NCBI GenBank assembly: GCA_947447265.1
Contig: CANFKC010000010.1
Coordinates: 53,896 to 117,895, forward strand
Direction of reading: 5' to 3'
Length of the DNA stretch: 64,000 nt
From: Chitinophagaceae bacterium
GTDB lineage: Bacteria; Bacteroidota; Bacteroidia; Chitinophagales; Chitinophagaceae
Shown here: positions 10,033 through 18,092 of the stretch, in pieces
How positions within the stretch are numbered: the first letter of the stretch is position 1
Layout: each line of letters opens with the position of its first letter
The notes under the pieces: model-generated
Databases searched by the model: none
Seen by the model: only the letters and a program-made list of their open reading frames with translations
What the model was told of the DNA's origin: nothing
Program-made: the position numbers and the translations under genes

Positions 10033-10940
10033 ATTTTTTCTGCTATTCTTAATCTTGCGCTTCTTGCTCTTGGGTTAACTTTTACTTCCTTTTCTGTGGG
10101 CTCTATTGGTTTGTTGGTTGTTGCCTTTAGTGTTGGTTTAATTTCACTTGGCAGGTACTCGTTTTCTTCATCCCAATGACCTTTCTTTATAAACTGCTTT
10201 ACTATTCTGTCTTCTAATGAGTGGAAGGAGATAACACTTAACCTTCCGCCCGGCTTCAGGCATAATGCAGCCTGTTGCAAAAAATCTTTTAAGACACCCA
10301 GTTCGTCATTCACTTCAATTCTCAGCGCCTGAAAAACCTGAGCCAGGTATTTGTTAGGATTCCCACCTCTTATTACCGGCGCCAACATGGCCTTCAGCGA
10401 ATTGATAGTTGTCATGTTCATCCCCTTGCGCTTATCAACAATATGTTTGGCTAACTGTTTCGAGTTGCGTACTTCGCCATATTGCTCAAACAACTTATGC
10501 AACTGTGCTTCAGAATATGTTTTCAGAATATGTGCTGCTGTCAGTTCCGACCGCTTATCCATCCTCATATCCAAAGGCCCGTCATATCTTAATGAAAATC
10601 CTCTTTCGGCTGTATCAAATTGAAAAGAACTTACCCCCAGGTCTGCCAGTATCCCATCTACTTCCCCATGTCCGTGTAACCTCAGGAACCTGCGCAGGTA
10701 TTTAAAATTTTCAGTTACTGCTATTAACCTTTCATCATCCGGTTTGTTTCTCCAGGCATCTTCGTCCTGGTCAAAAGCAAGCAACTTTCCATTCTCCCCC
10801 AATTTCTTTAATATCTCCCGGCTATGTCCACCGCCGCCAAAGGTGGCATCAACATAAACCCCGTCTTCTTTAATATCCAGGCCATCAACCGCCTCATGTA
10901 AAAGAACTGTCGTGTGGTAAAACTCCTGGTTATTCATCAT
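10029..10940 (-). CDS. rsmH: 16S rRNA (cytosine-1402-N4)-methyltransferase RsmH (MraW)
   Basis: RsmH methylates C1402 in the ribosomal P-site using S-adenosylmethionine. The 303-residue protein starts with HTTVLLHEAVDGL and the SAM-binding loop YVDATFGGGGHS (about residues 28-39), and contains GILADLGVSSFQFD and ISFHSLEDRIVKQF, all family hallmarks. It overlaps mraZ by 11 bases and ftsL by 4, typical of the mraZ-rsmH-ftsL head of dcw operons. Confidence 0.97.
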   Translation of the reverse strand: MMNNQEFYHTTVLLHEAVDGLDIKEDGVYVDATFGGGGHSREILKKLGENGKLLAFDQDEDAWRNKPDDERLIAVTENFKYLRRFLRLHGHGEVDGILADLGVSSFQFDTAERGFSLRYDGPLDMRMDKRSELTAAHILKTYSEAQLHKLFEQYGEVRNSKQLAKHIVDKRKGMNMTTINSLKAMLAPVIRGGNPNKYLAQVFQALRIEVNDELGVLKDFLQQAALCLKPGGRLSVISFHSLEDRIVKQFIKKGHWDEENEYLPSEIKPTLKATTNKPIEPTEKEVKVNPRARSARLRIAEKI

Positions 10941-11430
10941 CTTTTATTTCAAATGGGTTACCATGCTTTTCTGCTATCGCGTTAGCCAGTTTACTCAGGC
11001 CACCTTCAGCTTCTTCGTAAGTACCATCGTCCCATTGTTTCTGATACTCTTTGTACGTATCTTTATCCCATAGTTCCATTTTATTTCCGGCAGGCACCAT
11101 CATCATTTCTTTGGTGAGGCCTATCTTCTCTAAAAGATTCTTTGGTATCATGACTCTGTCCGCATTATCTACTTCTACCGGCGACGCAGGACTTTGGAAC
11201 AGTCTCTTAAAATTCCTTACGTCCGCCAACATATCATTCATTACGCTAATGTTGGCCGATATCTTTGTCCAGATGTTTGCAGGGTACAGCAATAAACACT
11301 TATCAAATCCGCGGGTTATGACAAACTTATCCCCCATCCCTTCCGGCAATTGCTTGCGGAAGTTCGCAGGCAGTAAAAACCTGCCCTTGGAGTCTAAAGT
11401 CACATCAAATTCGCTTAGAAAATTGATCAT
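10930..11430 (-). CDS. mraZ: Transcriptional regulator MraZ
   Basis: MraZ is an AbrB-like DNA-binding protein encoded first in dcw operons and known in other bacteria to bind short repeats in its own promoter. The 166-residue protein has two tandem SpoVT/AbrB-type halves. The first contains LDSKGRFLLPANFRKQL and the second NADRVMIPKNLLEKIGL. It is slightly longer than the E. coli protein (152) because of an acidic C-terminal tail. The gene heads this operon, and periodic GTG repeats lie 35-93 bases upstream. Confidence 0.95.
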   Translation of the reverse strand: MINFLSEFDVTLDSKGRFLLPANFRKQLPEGMGDKFVITRGFDKCLLLYPANIWTKISANISVMNDMLADVRNFKRLFQSPASPVEVDNADRVMIPKNLLEKIGLTKEMMMVPAGNKMELWDKDTYKEYQKQWDDGTYEEAEGGLSKLANAIAEKHGNPFEIKDDE

Positions 11431-11454
11431 TGCTGTTTTTCGCCCTTATTATTA

Positions 11455-11462
11455 TAAAGATA
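11455..11462 (-). promoter_or_regulatory. Candidate -7 element of the mraZ/dcw promoter
   Basis: The minus strand reads TATCTTTA, one base off the Bacteroidota -7 consensus TAnnTTTG. It lies 25-32 bases upstream of the mraZ ATG, directly next to the GTG repeat ladder. No clean -33 TTG at the expected 19-21 base spacing was found, so the assignment is tentative. Confidence 0.35.
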
Positions 11463-11464
11463 GA

Positions 11465-11523
11465 CACAAAATAACACAATTTCCCACAATTCAACACCAA
11501 ATTTCTTTCACATCTTTATCCAC
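11465..11523 (-). promoter_or_regulatory. Candidate MraZ operator: phased GTG half-sites
   Basis: On the minus strand, GTG triplets (plus-strand CAC) occur at 11465, 11475, 11485 and 11495 with an exact 10-bp period, most in the context TTGTG[G/T]. Two more follow at 11509 and 11521. Known MraZ operators are three or more short TGGG- or GTG-containing direct repeats about 10 bp apart upstream of mraZ. The location, spacing and core fit autoregulation of the dcw operon by MraZ. The binding itself is inference. Confidence 0.6.
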
Positions 11524-11936
11524 ATTGCCATAGGTGGGCCCAAACGCTTATTGGGCTTGCTTTTGATGGCTGTACAATGCCGAAGGGGGATTTTACCCTG
11601 TTGGTAACCTGTGAATAAATGTGGATAACCTGTGCGAACGCTCCATACAGTACCCCAGCGCCTGTATTTATCCGGCCGAGTGGGAAATATTAAACTTTTT
11701 AGTGCATTTTGGGCAGTTTTTAGGGGAACAAACAGTTTCGTTATTTCTTCAATACATTGTTATCCCGACCGCAGGTTAGTATGCCCTACAACCTATTTTA
11801 CACCGAAAATCAAAAAAAGTAGGTCTTTTTATATTTTGTGACGTATTTTGCGTAGCATATTATGCCAGTATTAGTATATTAGCAGGAAATTTTAAAATAG
11901 CCTTACAAAAGGTGCCTAAACAAAATCTTTTAAATT
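11524..11936. other. Intergenic region between dcw cluster and lipoprotein gene
   Basis: No gene is seen in these ~410 bases. They hold one small hairpin (GCCCAA...TTGGGC, about 11537-11555) without a T-tract, and two near-matches to the -7 element in the plus orientation around 11831-11855 (TATATTTTG and TATTTTG). These could belong to a promoter for the lipoprotein gene at 11937. The upstream half presumably carries distal dcw control sequence. Confidence 0.5.
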
Positions 11937-12785
11937 ATGTTCATTAAACCGATACTTAAAAGAGCAAGCCTATTCATTGTTTTTTCATTGTTCCTTGTTG
12001 CCGGCTGTAAAAAGACCGATTCCAACCCGCTTTCTGACGCTGACGACAATGGTGGTTATGCTGCTGACGGTTCTAAAGTTGAATGGTTGTGCAATGATGC
12101 GATATCTATAGCTGATGCCGCTGGTTATTTCTATAACGGACAGTACATGCGTACCACCAATACATTTGGTGCTTGTGCAACTGTAGCGACTGATAGCTTG
12201 CATTCGCCGAGGATAGTGATCATTCGTTTTGGCGATGCAAATTGCAAATGCCTGGATGGTCGTAACCGCAGGGGTACAATCGTTGTTTCATTTGACAGCA
12301 CTTATAAGAAAGCAGGCCAGATCCATACCATCACCTTCCAGGATTATTATGTGAATGATGTGCAATTAGGTGGTTCTATCCTTACAACCCGTGTTGACAC
12401 TACTGTTGTAGGTAACTGGTTCTATAATGTTAAGACCGATGTTACTATGACAACTGTACCTAACCAAATTGTAACCTGGAAAGGCAGCCTTGTTCGCAAA
12501 TGGGTTGCAGGTTATGCAACTGGCGAAAGGGAAGACAACGTTTATTCAGTTTCAGGCAACGCTACCCTGACAAGGGCTAACGGCCACATCTTTACTTTCG
12601 ACATTAATACACCTATACAGTACGCACAGAATTGCGACTATGCAGAATCAGGTGTTATTACCGTTACTGGTTATAACGGTCCACGCACTTTAAATTATGG
12701 TGCTGGTACTGATAACCCTGCTGGTACCTGCGACGATGGCGCACAATTAAACATTGGCGTTCATGTTTACCAGGTTAAGCTGTAA
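11937..12785 (+). CDS. Putative lipoprotein of unknown function
   Basis: The 282-residue protein begins with a lipoprotein signal peptide ending in the lipobox LVAGC (Cys24) followed by KKTD, so it should be lipid-anchored. The remainder is beta-rich with many Thr/Asn/Tyr residues and several spaced cysteines (for example around GDANCKCLDGRNRRG). No family is recognised with certainty; it resembles short beta-sandwich lipoproteins common in Bacteroidota. It is monocistronic, followed 25 bases later by a strong terminator. Confidence 0.75.
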   Translation: MFIKPILKRASLFIVFSLFLVAGCKKTDSNPLSDADDNGGYAADGSKVEWLCNDAISIADAAGYFYNGQYMRTTNTFGACATVATDSLHSPRIVIIRFGDANCKCLDGRNRRGTIVVSFDSTYKKAGQIHTITFQDYYVNDVQLGGSILTTRVDTTVVGNWFYNVKTDVTMTTVPNQIVTWKGSLVRKWVAGYATGEREDNVYSVSGNATLTRANGHIFTFDINTPIQYAQNCDYAESGVITVTGYNGPRTLNYGAGTDNPAGTCDDGAQLNIGVHVYQVKL

Positions 12786-12809
12786 GTTTAAAACTTTATA
12801 ATATTTTAT

Positions 12810-12836
12810 AAAAGACGGGCTTTTGCCCGTCTTTTT
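12810..12836 (+). terminator. Rho-independent terminator
   Basis: The hairpin AAAAGACGGGC / GCCCGTCTTTT with a 4-base loop is followed by a T-run. It lies 25 bases past the lipoprotein stop codon. Confidence 0.9.
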
Positions 12837-12868
12837 ACTTTCAAGGAAAAGCCTGCCAGAAAAAAGCT

Positions 12869-12897
12869 ACCGTTCGTGAAGTTTTCCGACCGTTCGT
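12869..12897 (+). promoter_or_regulatory. Pair of 9-bp direct repeats resembling a LytTR-type operator
   Basis: ACCGTTCGT occurs exactly twice, at 12869-12877 and 12889-12897, start to start 20 bp, so both copies face the same side of the helix. The unit fits the LytTR-domain consensus [TA][AC][CA]GTTN[AG][TG], and LytTR regulators bind such paired direct repeats. The pair ends 8 bases before a candidate -33 element. No LytTR gene is in the window. Confidence 0.55.
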
Positions 12898-12905
12898 TCC
12901 TTTTA

Positions 12906-12938
12906 TTTGGCCCCGTTTCGGATTCCGACGTAAATTGC
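12906..12938 (+). promoter_or_regulatory. Candidate promoter of the NHL-repeat gene
   Basis: TTTG at 12906-12909 (-33-like) and TAAATTGC at 12931-12938 (near match to TAnnTTTG) are separated by 21 bases, the usual Bacteroidota spacing. The repeat pair just upstream is well placed for activation. The ATG at 12989 would leave a leader of roughly 45 bases. Confidence 0.4.
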
Positions 12939-12988
12939 ACCTGAAAGTGACAGGAGTTGTGGAGAGAGCGTATTTAATTGCAGTCATC

Positions 12989-14179
12989 ATGAACAATAAT
13001 TTTTCAAACCTGGCCTTCCAGGTTGTAGTAGTCTGCGTTTTAATAGTATTTACAGGCCTCAGTGTGCGGGCACAAAACATAGTTACAGTTGCCGGAACCG
13101 GTTATGCTGGCTTTAATGGCGATGGTAAAATAGCCACCCTTGCAGAAATTGATGGCCAGACCGGCGCAGCAATTGACCCTGAAGGAAATGTTTACATTTC
13201 TGATTTCAACAGTAACCGTATTCGAAAAATCTCAGTCAGCGGTATTATAACAACCGTTGCCGGAACTGGCACTCCGGGTTTCAGTGGTGATGGTGGCCCC
13301 GCCACAGCAGCAAAAATATTCGGACCGATGGGTTTGGCGCTTGATAAAAGCGGCAACATCTACTTCGCCGATAACTACAACCAACGGATCCGCAAAATTG
13401 ATATGGCAAATGGCAATATTGCTACCATTGCCGGAAGTGGCGAAAGTGGATTTGCAGGCAATGGTGCACCGGCAACGCTGGCGAAATTTCAAAGCCCTGA
13501 AGGTATTGCGGTTGATGCCAACGGTAACGTATATGTATCTGATTGCGACAACAACTGCATCAGGAAGATAGGTACTGACGGAATTATACGCGCCTATGCG
13601 GGAAATGCGCTGGGTATGGGTACTGGTGTAGGTAGTTGCTGGGGCGATGGTAAGGCAGCAGTGAATGCCGAACTTAACCACCCGAAAGGCTTAACCATCG
13701 ATGCACAAGGCAACCTTTACTTTGCTGATTGTTTTAACCACCGCATTCGTAAAATAAATACCAACGGCATTATTACTACCGTGGCCGGTGCTGGCGAAGC
13801 AGGCTATGCCGGAGACGGGCATATTGCAACCGCTGCTGCACTCCACTACCCTGTTGATGTGGCAGTAGACCAGGCTGGCAACTTATTTATAAGCGACCAC
13901 GCCAACCATAGGATAAGGATGGTGAACACACAAGGTTATATTGCAACCATTGCCGGAACCGGCGAGCTTGGTTTTAGCGGCGATGGCGAGCAGGCAACGT
14001 TAGCGAAACTGGCTAATCCGGGCTTTGTGGAAATTGGCAGCAATGGCAACCTCTACATCGGCGATAACGATAACAACAGGGTAAGAATGGTTATGTTCAA
14101 CGCTGCCACAACGGTTACCAATCACGCGGCACCATTAATGAGGGCGCCCAATGTTACCAGCCATGCAACTGCAAAATAA
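12989..14179 (+). CDS. Secreted NHL-repeat beta-propeller protein
   Basis: Translation from the ATG at 12989 gives a 396-residue protein with a signal peptide (MNNNFSNLAFQVVVVCVLIV then cleavage after VRAQ). An upstream in-frame ATG at 12935 would add 18 residues and bury the signal, so it is less likely. The mature part is a series of about six NHL units, each with a phrase like TVAGTGxxGFSGDGG followed by A...L..P.G.AvD..GN.Y.aD..N.rIRK. Such repeats fold into a six-bladed propeller, usually a binding or scaffold surface. There is no T9SS tail or lipobox, so export is probably to the periplasm or medium. The gene stands alone, preceded by the LytTR-like repeats. Confidence 0.9.
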   Translation: MNNNFSNLAFQVVVVCVLIVFTGLSVRAQNIVTVAGTGYAGFNGDGKIATLAEIDGQTGAAIDPEGNVYISDFNSNRIRKISVSGIITTVAGTGTPGFSGDGGPATAAKIFGPMGLALDKSGNIYFADNYNQRIRKIDMANGNIATIAGSGESGFAGNGAPATLAKFQSPEGIAVDANGNVYVSDCDNNCIRKIGTDGIIRAYAGNALGMGTGVGSCWGDGKAAVNAELNHPKGLTIDAQGNLYFADCFNHRIRKINTNGIITTVAGAGEAGYAGDGHIATAAALHYPVDVAVDQAGNLFISDHANHRIRMVNTQGYIATIAGTGELGFSGDGEQATLAKLANPGFVEIGSNGNLYIGDNDNNRVRMVMFNAATTVTNHAAPLMRAPNVTSHATAK

Positions 14180-14311
14180 GAGGTTCGGAAAGGCATATTT
14201 CCAGAAGGACATGTATTGGAGCGGCAGCAGGAGACACCCTGCAATAAACGTGCGCTCTATCTTTTAACTCGATATAATATTGGTAAAGCTTGGGAATTCA
14301 AACGAGCAGCC

Positions 14312-15487
14312 CTAATCTAAAGCTGCCAGAATTATCCTGCAGGCTTCCCCAATCTCATCGATAGTAATTGTAAGCGGCGGCGCAATCCGAATACAACCGG
14401 GCGCAAATAAGAACCAATCAGAAAAAAGGCCGCTAGTAAGGCACTTCCCGAGCGCAGCCAATACAAGGTCAAACTCCCCAAGATCTATGGCCATAAGCAA
14501 GCCCTTGCTTCTTACCGCCTTAATAGCCGGGTGAACGAGCAGCCTGTGAAATTCCGCTTCTTTAGCCGCGACATCGGCAATCAAAATTTCTTCCAGCAAC
14601 ACGCTAAATGCCGCCATACCTGCAGCACAACAAACCGGGTGACCGCCAAATGTAGTAATGTGCCCCAGCACGGGATTATGGGTGAGGCTCGCCATCATTT
14701 CATGCGATGCAATGAAGGCCCCCATTGGCATACCGCCGCCTAATGCCTTGCCTAACAAAACAACATCTGGCACCACGCCATAATGCTCAAAGCCCCACAG
14801 CTTGCCAGTACGCCCGAAGCCACACTGTATCTCATCAAATATCAATAAGGTTCCTGTTTCGGTGCACTTTTTACGCAACCGCTCCAGCCAGCTTTGCGAT
14901 GGCACTATTAATCCCGCTTCGGCCTGCACGGTTTCAATAAGCACGCATGCAGTTTGGTTATTCACCCGTTCAATCAGTTCGTCAGAATTATAATCACAAT
15001 GCCATACTCCCGGCAATAACGGCCTGAATGCATTGCGCCAGTACTCATCTCCCATTACGCTAAGCGCACCCAGCGAATTGCCATGGTAGCTGTTGTTGCA
15101 GCAAATAATGTCCGTGCGGCCGGTAAGCCTGCGCGCTAGTTTGAGCGCGCCATCCGTCGCTTCAGAACCAGAATTGGTAAAGTAAACGCAATTCAGATTT
15201 TCCGGCAGGTGTTTCGCGAGCATGGCCGCATATTTTACCTGCGGACTTTGTATCACTTCACCATATACCATTACGTGCAGGTATTGTTCTGCCTGCACTC
15301 TTATAGCCTCCAGCACTTTTGGGTGGCCATGGCCTATATTGCATACGCTAATGCCACCTATCACATCAATATAAGCCTTGCCCTCTGCATCATAAAGATA
15401 GTTGCCCTTTGCGCGCACTACTTCTATACCTATGGGTGCAGGCGAGGTCTGAGCTACATGCTGCTGAAATAATTGCCTGTTATTCAT
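14312..15487 (-). CDS. Class III (ornithine/acetylornithine-type) PLP aminotransferase
   Basis: This fold-type I PLP enzyme has 391 residues. The motifs include GGISVCNIGHGHPKV near the N-terminus, the cofactor region NSGSEATDGALKLARR, the aspartate in LLIFDEIQCGFGRTG and the Schiff-base lysine in VVLLGKALGGGMPMG. Family members transfer an omega-amino group from ornithine, acetylornithine, lysine or GABA to a keto acid; the exact substrate cannot be read from sequence. It is the last gene of a tight minus-strand group with the macro-domain and CCA enzymes (2-base gaps), which does not suggest a shared pathway. Confidence 0.88.
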   Translation of the reverse strand: MNNRQLFQQHVAQTSPAPIGIEVVRAKGNYLYDAEGKAYIDVIGGISVCNIGHGHPKVLEAIRVQAEQYLHVMVYGEVIQSPQVKYAAMLAKHLPENLNCVYFTNSGSEATDGALKLARRLTGRTDIICCNNSYHGNSLGALSVMGDEYWRNAFRPLLPGVWHCDYNSDELIERVNNQTACVLIETVQAEAGLIVPSQSWLERLRKKCTETGTLLIFDEIQCGFGRTGKLWGFEHYGVVPDVVLLGKALGGGMPMGAFIASHEMMASLTHNPVLGHITTFGGHPVCCAAGMAAFSVLLEEILIADVAAKEAEFHRLLVHPAIKAVRSKGLLMAIDLGEFDLVLAALGKCLTSGLFSDWFLFAPGCIRIAPPLTITIDEIGEACRIILAALD

Positions 15488-15489
15488 AA

Positions 15490-16011
15490 TTATGTATGCG
15501 GCATTTCCGCCAAGAGAGATTGATAAATATTATAGTTCTCATCATCGAAACAAACGAACGAAATTTCGCGCAGTGCATCCGGATGTGCTTCACAAAAATC
15601 GTTTACCGCACTGAGGGCTGTTTCCGCTGCAAGCTGTTTCGGAAAGTGATAGATGCCGGTACTTATATTCGGGAAAGCGACCGTTGCGAGCTTATGTTTT
15701 ACGCATAATTCCAGGCATTTGTAGTAACAGCCGTACAATAATGGTTCTTCCTTTTTACTGCCTCCATTCCACACCGGGCCTACGGTATGTATTATGTGCT
15801 TTGCCGGCAGGTTGTAGCCTTTCGTTATCTTTGCCTCACCTGTTTTACAACCTGCAAGTAATCTGCATTCGTGCAGTAACTCGCCGCCGGCAGCGCGGTG
15901 TATGGCCCCATCAACACCGCCTCCACCCAATAGCGAACTATTGGCCGCATTCACAATGGCATCAGTCTGCATTTTTGTGATATCGCCCATTACCAATGTT
16001 AACTGCGTCAT
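15490..16011 (-). CDS. Macro-domain protein, O-acetyl-ADP-ribose deacetylase (YmdB) type
   Basis: The 173-residue single-domain protein opens with LTLVMGDITKMQTDAIVNAA, followed by NSSLLGGGGVDGAIHRAAG, the diagnostic ADP-ribose-binding strand and loop. Later IIHTVGPVW and ISTGIYHFP contact the ribose in known members. YmdB-type enzymes hydrolyse O-acetyl-ADP-ribose or remove mono-ADP-ribose. It is co-directional with the neighbouring genes, with 2-base gaps on both sides. Confidence 0.93.
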   Translation of the reverse strand: MTQLTLVMGDITKMQTDAIVNAANSSLLGGGGVDGAIHRAAGGELLHECRLLAGCKTGEAKITKGYNLPAKHIIHTVGPVWNGGSKKEEPLLYGCYYKCLELCVKHKLATVAFPNISTGIYHFPKQLAAETALSAVNDFCEAHPDALREISFVCFDDENYNIYQSLLAEMPHT

Positions 16012-16013
16012 CC

Positions 16014-17435
16014 TTACTTATTTATCGGTTGCAAATTCAGTTCCGCTGCCTTCTTTAATAAGAGTTCGTAAGCAGCATCGTAAGTGCTGGGTATTATACC
16101 ATCTAATATCGCTTCCCTTATGGTTGTTTTTAACACGCCTACTTCGCGGGAAGGCTGCAGGTTAAATAGCTTCATAATGTCGTCACCGCTTATTGGCGGT
16201 TGCCAGTTCCTTATCCTGTCGTTCTCTTCCACTATTGCCAGTCGCTCCTTCACCATTTCGAAATTTTCAAGGTAACGTTTCACCTTAAATTTATTCTTCG
16301 AGGTAATATCGCTTTCGCACAGTATTATCAGGTCGTCAAGGTCATCACCGGCATCAAATAACAGCCTGCGCATGGCAGAGTCTGTAATATCTTCCTTGGT
16401 AAGACTAATGGGCCGCAAATGCAGCGACACGAGTTTTGCCACATATTTCATGCGGTCGTTCAGCGGCAGTTTAAGTTGCTTGAAAATCTTAGGCGTCATA
16501 CGCTCCCCTACTACCTCATGTCCGTGAAAAGTCCAGCCGTGGCCTTCTTCATATTTTTTGGTAGCGGGCTTGGCAATATCATGCAACAGCGCAGCCCAGC
16601 GTAACCAAAGGTTATCACTCTTGGCGGCGGTATTGTCAATTACCTGCAGGGTATGGTAGAAGTTATCTTTATGCCCCTTGCCCTCAATTATTTCTACCCC
16701 CGAAAGGTCAGTGAACTGTGGAAAGAAATGCTTGAGCAAGCCACTGATAAATAGCAGATCAAGCCCAATTGATGGCTTGCGCGAACTCATAATTTTATTC
16801 AACTCGTCAGTGATGCGCTCCTGCGAAATGATCTTGATCCGCTCGCAATTTCGCTTAATAGAATCGAACGTTTCCGGCAATATCACAAAGTCAAGTTGTG
16901 TGGCAAACCTGATGCAACGCATCATACGAAGCGGGTCGTCAGAGAACGTAACGTCTGGGTCAAGTGGCGTTCGAATGATCTTATTTTCAAGGTCGGCAAG
17001 CCCGTTGAACGGATCGGTTAATTTGCCGAAAGTATCTTTATTGAGGCTTATGGCCAGTGCATTAATCGTAAAGTCGCGACGTAGCTGATCATCTTCAATG
17101 GTCCCGGGTTCTACATCTGGCTTGCGCGATTCTGCCCGGTATGATTCCTTTCGTGCACCCACAAACTCCAGGTCAAATTCGTTTAACCGGAAGTGTGCCG
17201 TACCAAAATTTTTGAAGAAACTAACATGTGGTTTAGGCTTGAATTGATCTGCAATTGCATGGGCCAGGGCTATGCCGTCGCCGGTACAAACTATATCTGC
17301 ATCCTTGGTGGCTCTTCCCAACAATTTATCGCGCACAAACCCGCCTATCAGGTAGCAGCTAATGTTCATTTCATCTGCTACCCTCCCGGCTATTTCAAAT
17401 ATACTCAACTCTTCAGGGCTGCAAACAATATCCAT
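16014..17435 (-). CDS. cca: CCA tRNA nucleotidyltransferase / poly(A) polymerase family with HD domain
   Basis: The 473-residue enzyme carries the class II nucleotidyltransferase head GGFVRDKLLGRATKDADIVC (about residues 31-50) with the catalytic DxD, the RRDFTINALA motif, and an HD-type phosphohydrolase segment around LLHDIAKPATKK. It probably adds or repairs the 3'-CCA of tRNAs. The HD domain is seen in one group of bacterial CCA enzymes. The ATG at 17435 gives MDIVCSPEELSIFEIAGRVA. It is the first gene of a three-gene minus-strand unit. Confidence 0.93.
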   Translation of the reverse strand: MDIVCSPEELSIFEIAGRVADEMNISCYLIGGFVRDKLLGRATKDADIVCTGDGIALAHAIADQFKPKPHVSFFKNFGTAHFRLNEFDLEFVGARKESYRAESRKPDVEPGTIEDDQLRRDFTINALAISLNKDTFGKLTDPFNGLADLENKIIRTPLDPDVTFSDDPLRMMRCIRFATQLDFVILPETFDSIKRNCERIKIISQERITDELNKIMSSRKPSIGLDLLFISGLLKHFFPQFTDLSGVEIIEGKGHKDNFYHTLQVIDNTAAKSDNLWLRWAALLHDIAKPATKKYEEGHGWTFHGHEVVGERMTPKIFKQLKLPLNDRMKYVAKLVSLHLRPISLTKEDITDSAMRRLLFDAGDDLDDLIILCESDITSKNKFKVKRYLENFEMVKERLAIVEENDRIRNWQPPISGDDIMKLFNLQPSREVGVLKTTIREAILDGIIPSTYDAAYELLLKKAAELNLQPINK

Positions 17436-17698
17436 AACTTGATAAACCTATAATTGTCGGTGAAGATAATTCAAAAATCCCGCCTCGCAGAATTGCCTGC
17501 CATCTTAGGTAGGCACAAAAAAAATAAAGCTCCAGAGAACTGAAGCCTTATTTACACCTTATGAAAAATATACCCAGACCAAAGGTAGGACCTTTTGCTT
17601 TTTCAACAACATTATCGATATTTTAATAATCTATAGCGCTATAAGTCTGGCAAATATTAACCTGCAGTTTATATAAGGCTAAGTCAATAGTTTCATGG
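17436..17698. other. Intergenic region with terminator-like hairpin and palindrome
   Basis: No intact gene is seen. This stretch contains a hairpin (listed separately) and a perfect 12-bp palindrome TATAGCGCTATA at 17632-17643. It separates the CCA gene from the frameshifted membrane-protein gene upstream on the same strand. Confidence 0.5.
17517..17552 (-). terminator. Terminator-like hairpin for minus-strand transcription
   Basis: On the minus strand an AAATAAGGCTTCAG / CTGGAGCTTTATTT imperfect stem with a 4-base loop runs into eight Ts (plus-strand A8 at 17517-17524). It lies ~150 bases downstream of the broken gene at 17699-17982, which supports that locus once having been transcribed from the minus strand. 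Confidence 0.6.
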
Positions 17699-17982
17699 TT
17701 AGTCCGTCATATTGCCAAGGTACGGGCTAATGTGCATCTGGAAAAAGTGTATCTGGAAAATGATATTAAACGCAGCCAATGGTATAATTACCCAATTGAA
17801 TTTCTTATCACTATACGCCATATAAGCCATCAGCATCAAGGTGCTGACCGAAAAAAAGTAGACACCTATGAAATGAGCAGCCTGCTGGGTATAATGGCTT
17901 TATTACCGGGTGTTACATTGTCAAAAATACAATCAAAAATAGCTACCGAACTACCTAACCATAAAATAAATGCAGGGTTCAT
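17699..17982 (-). pseudogene. Frameshifted small multi-pass membrane protein
   Basis: Two minus-strand frames give consecutive membrane-protein-like pieces. The first runs from ATG at 17982 (MNPAFILWLGSSVAIFDCIF...) for 38 codons to a TAG at 17866-17868. The second, in the -1 frame, is open through AAHFIGVYFFSVSTLMLMAY, then WVIIPLAAFNIIFQIHFF, to a TAA at 17699. Joined near 17868-17890 they would encode about 94 residues with three hydrophobic helices. An A-rich stretch precedes the ATG. An open frame on the opposite strand (17732-18031) looks like chance. Either one indel has broken the gene or there is an assembly error; no slippery heptamer is present. The family is not recognised. Confidence 0.55.
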
Positions 17983-18092
17983 CTTTTTGAAGTGCCGCCC
18001 TAAATGGTGCAAATCAACACTATATTCCTAAACATTTTGTTAAAGCCCGTGTAACTTTATTACATTGGTATGCGTATTGTATATACACCAGC

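Noticed and set aside
11537..11555. GCCCAA/TTGGGC hairpin as a terminator
   Set aside because: The stem is only 6 bp and has no T-run on either strand; neither flanking gene ends there.
17732..18031. Plus-strand open frame of 99 residues
   Set aside because: Its residue pattern is not protein-like, and the minus strand of the same DNA encodes clear hydrophobic helices.
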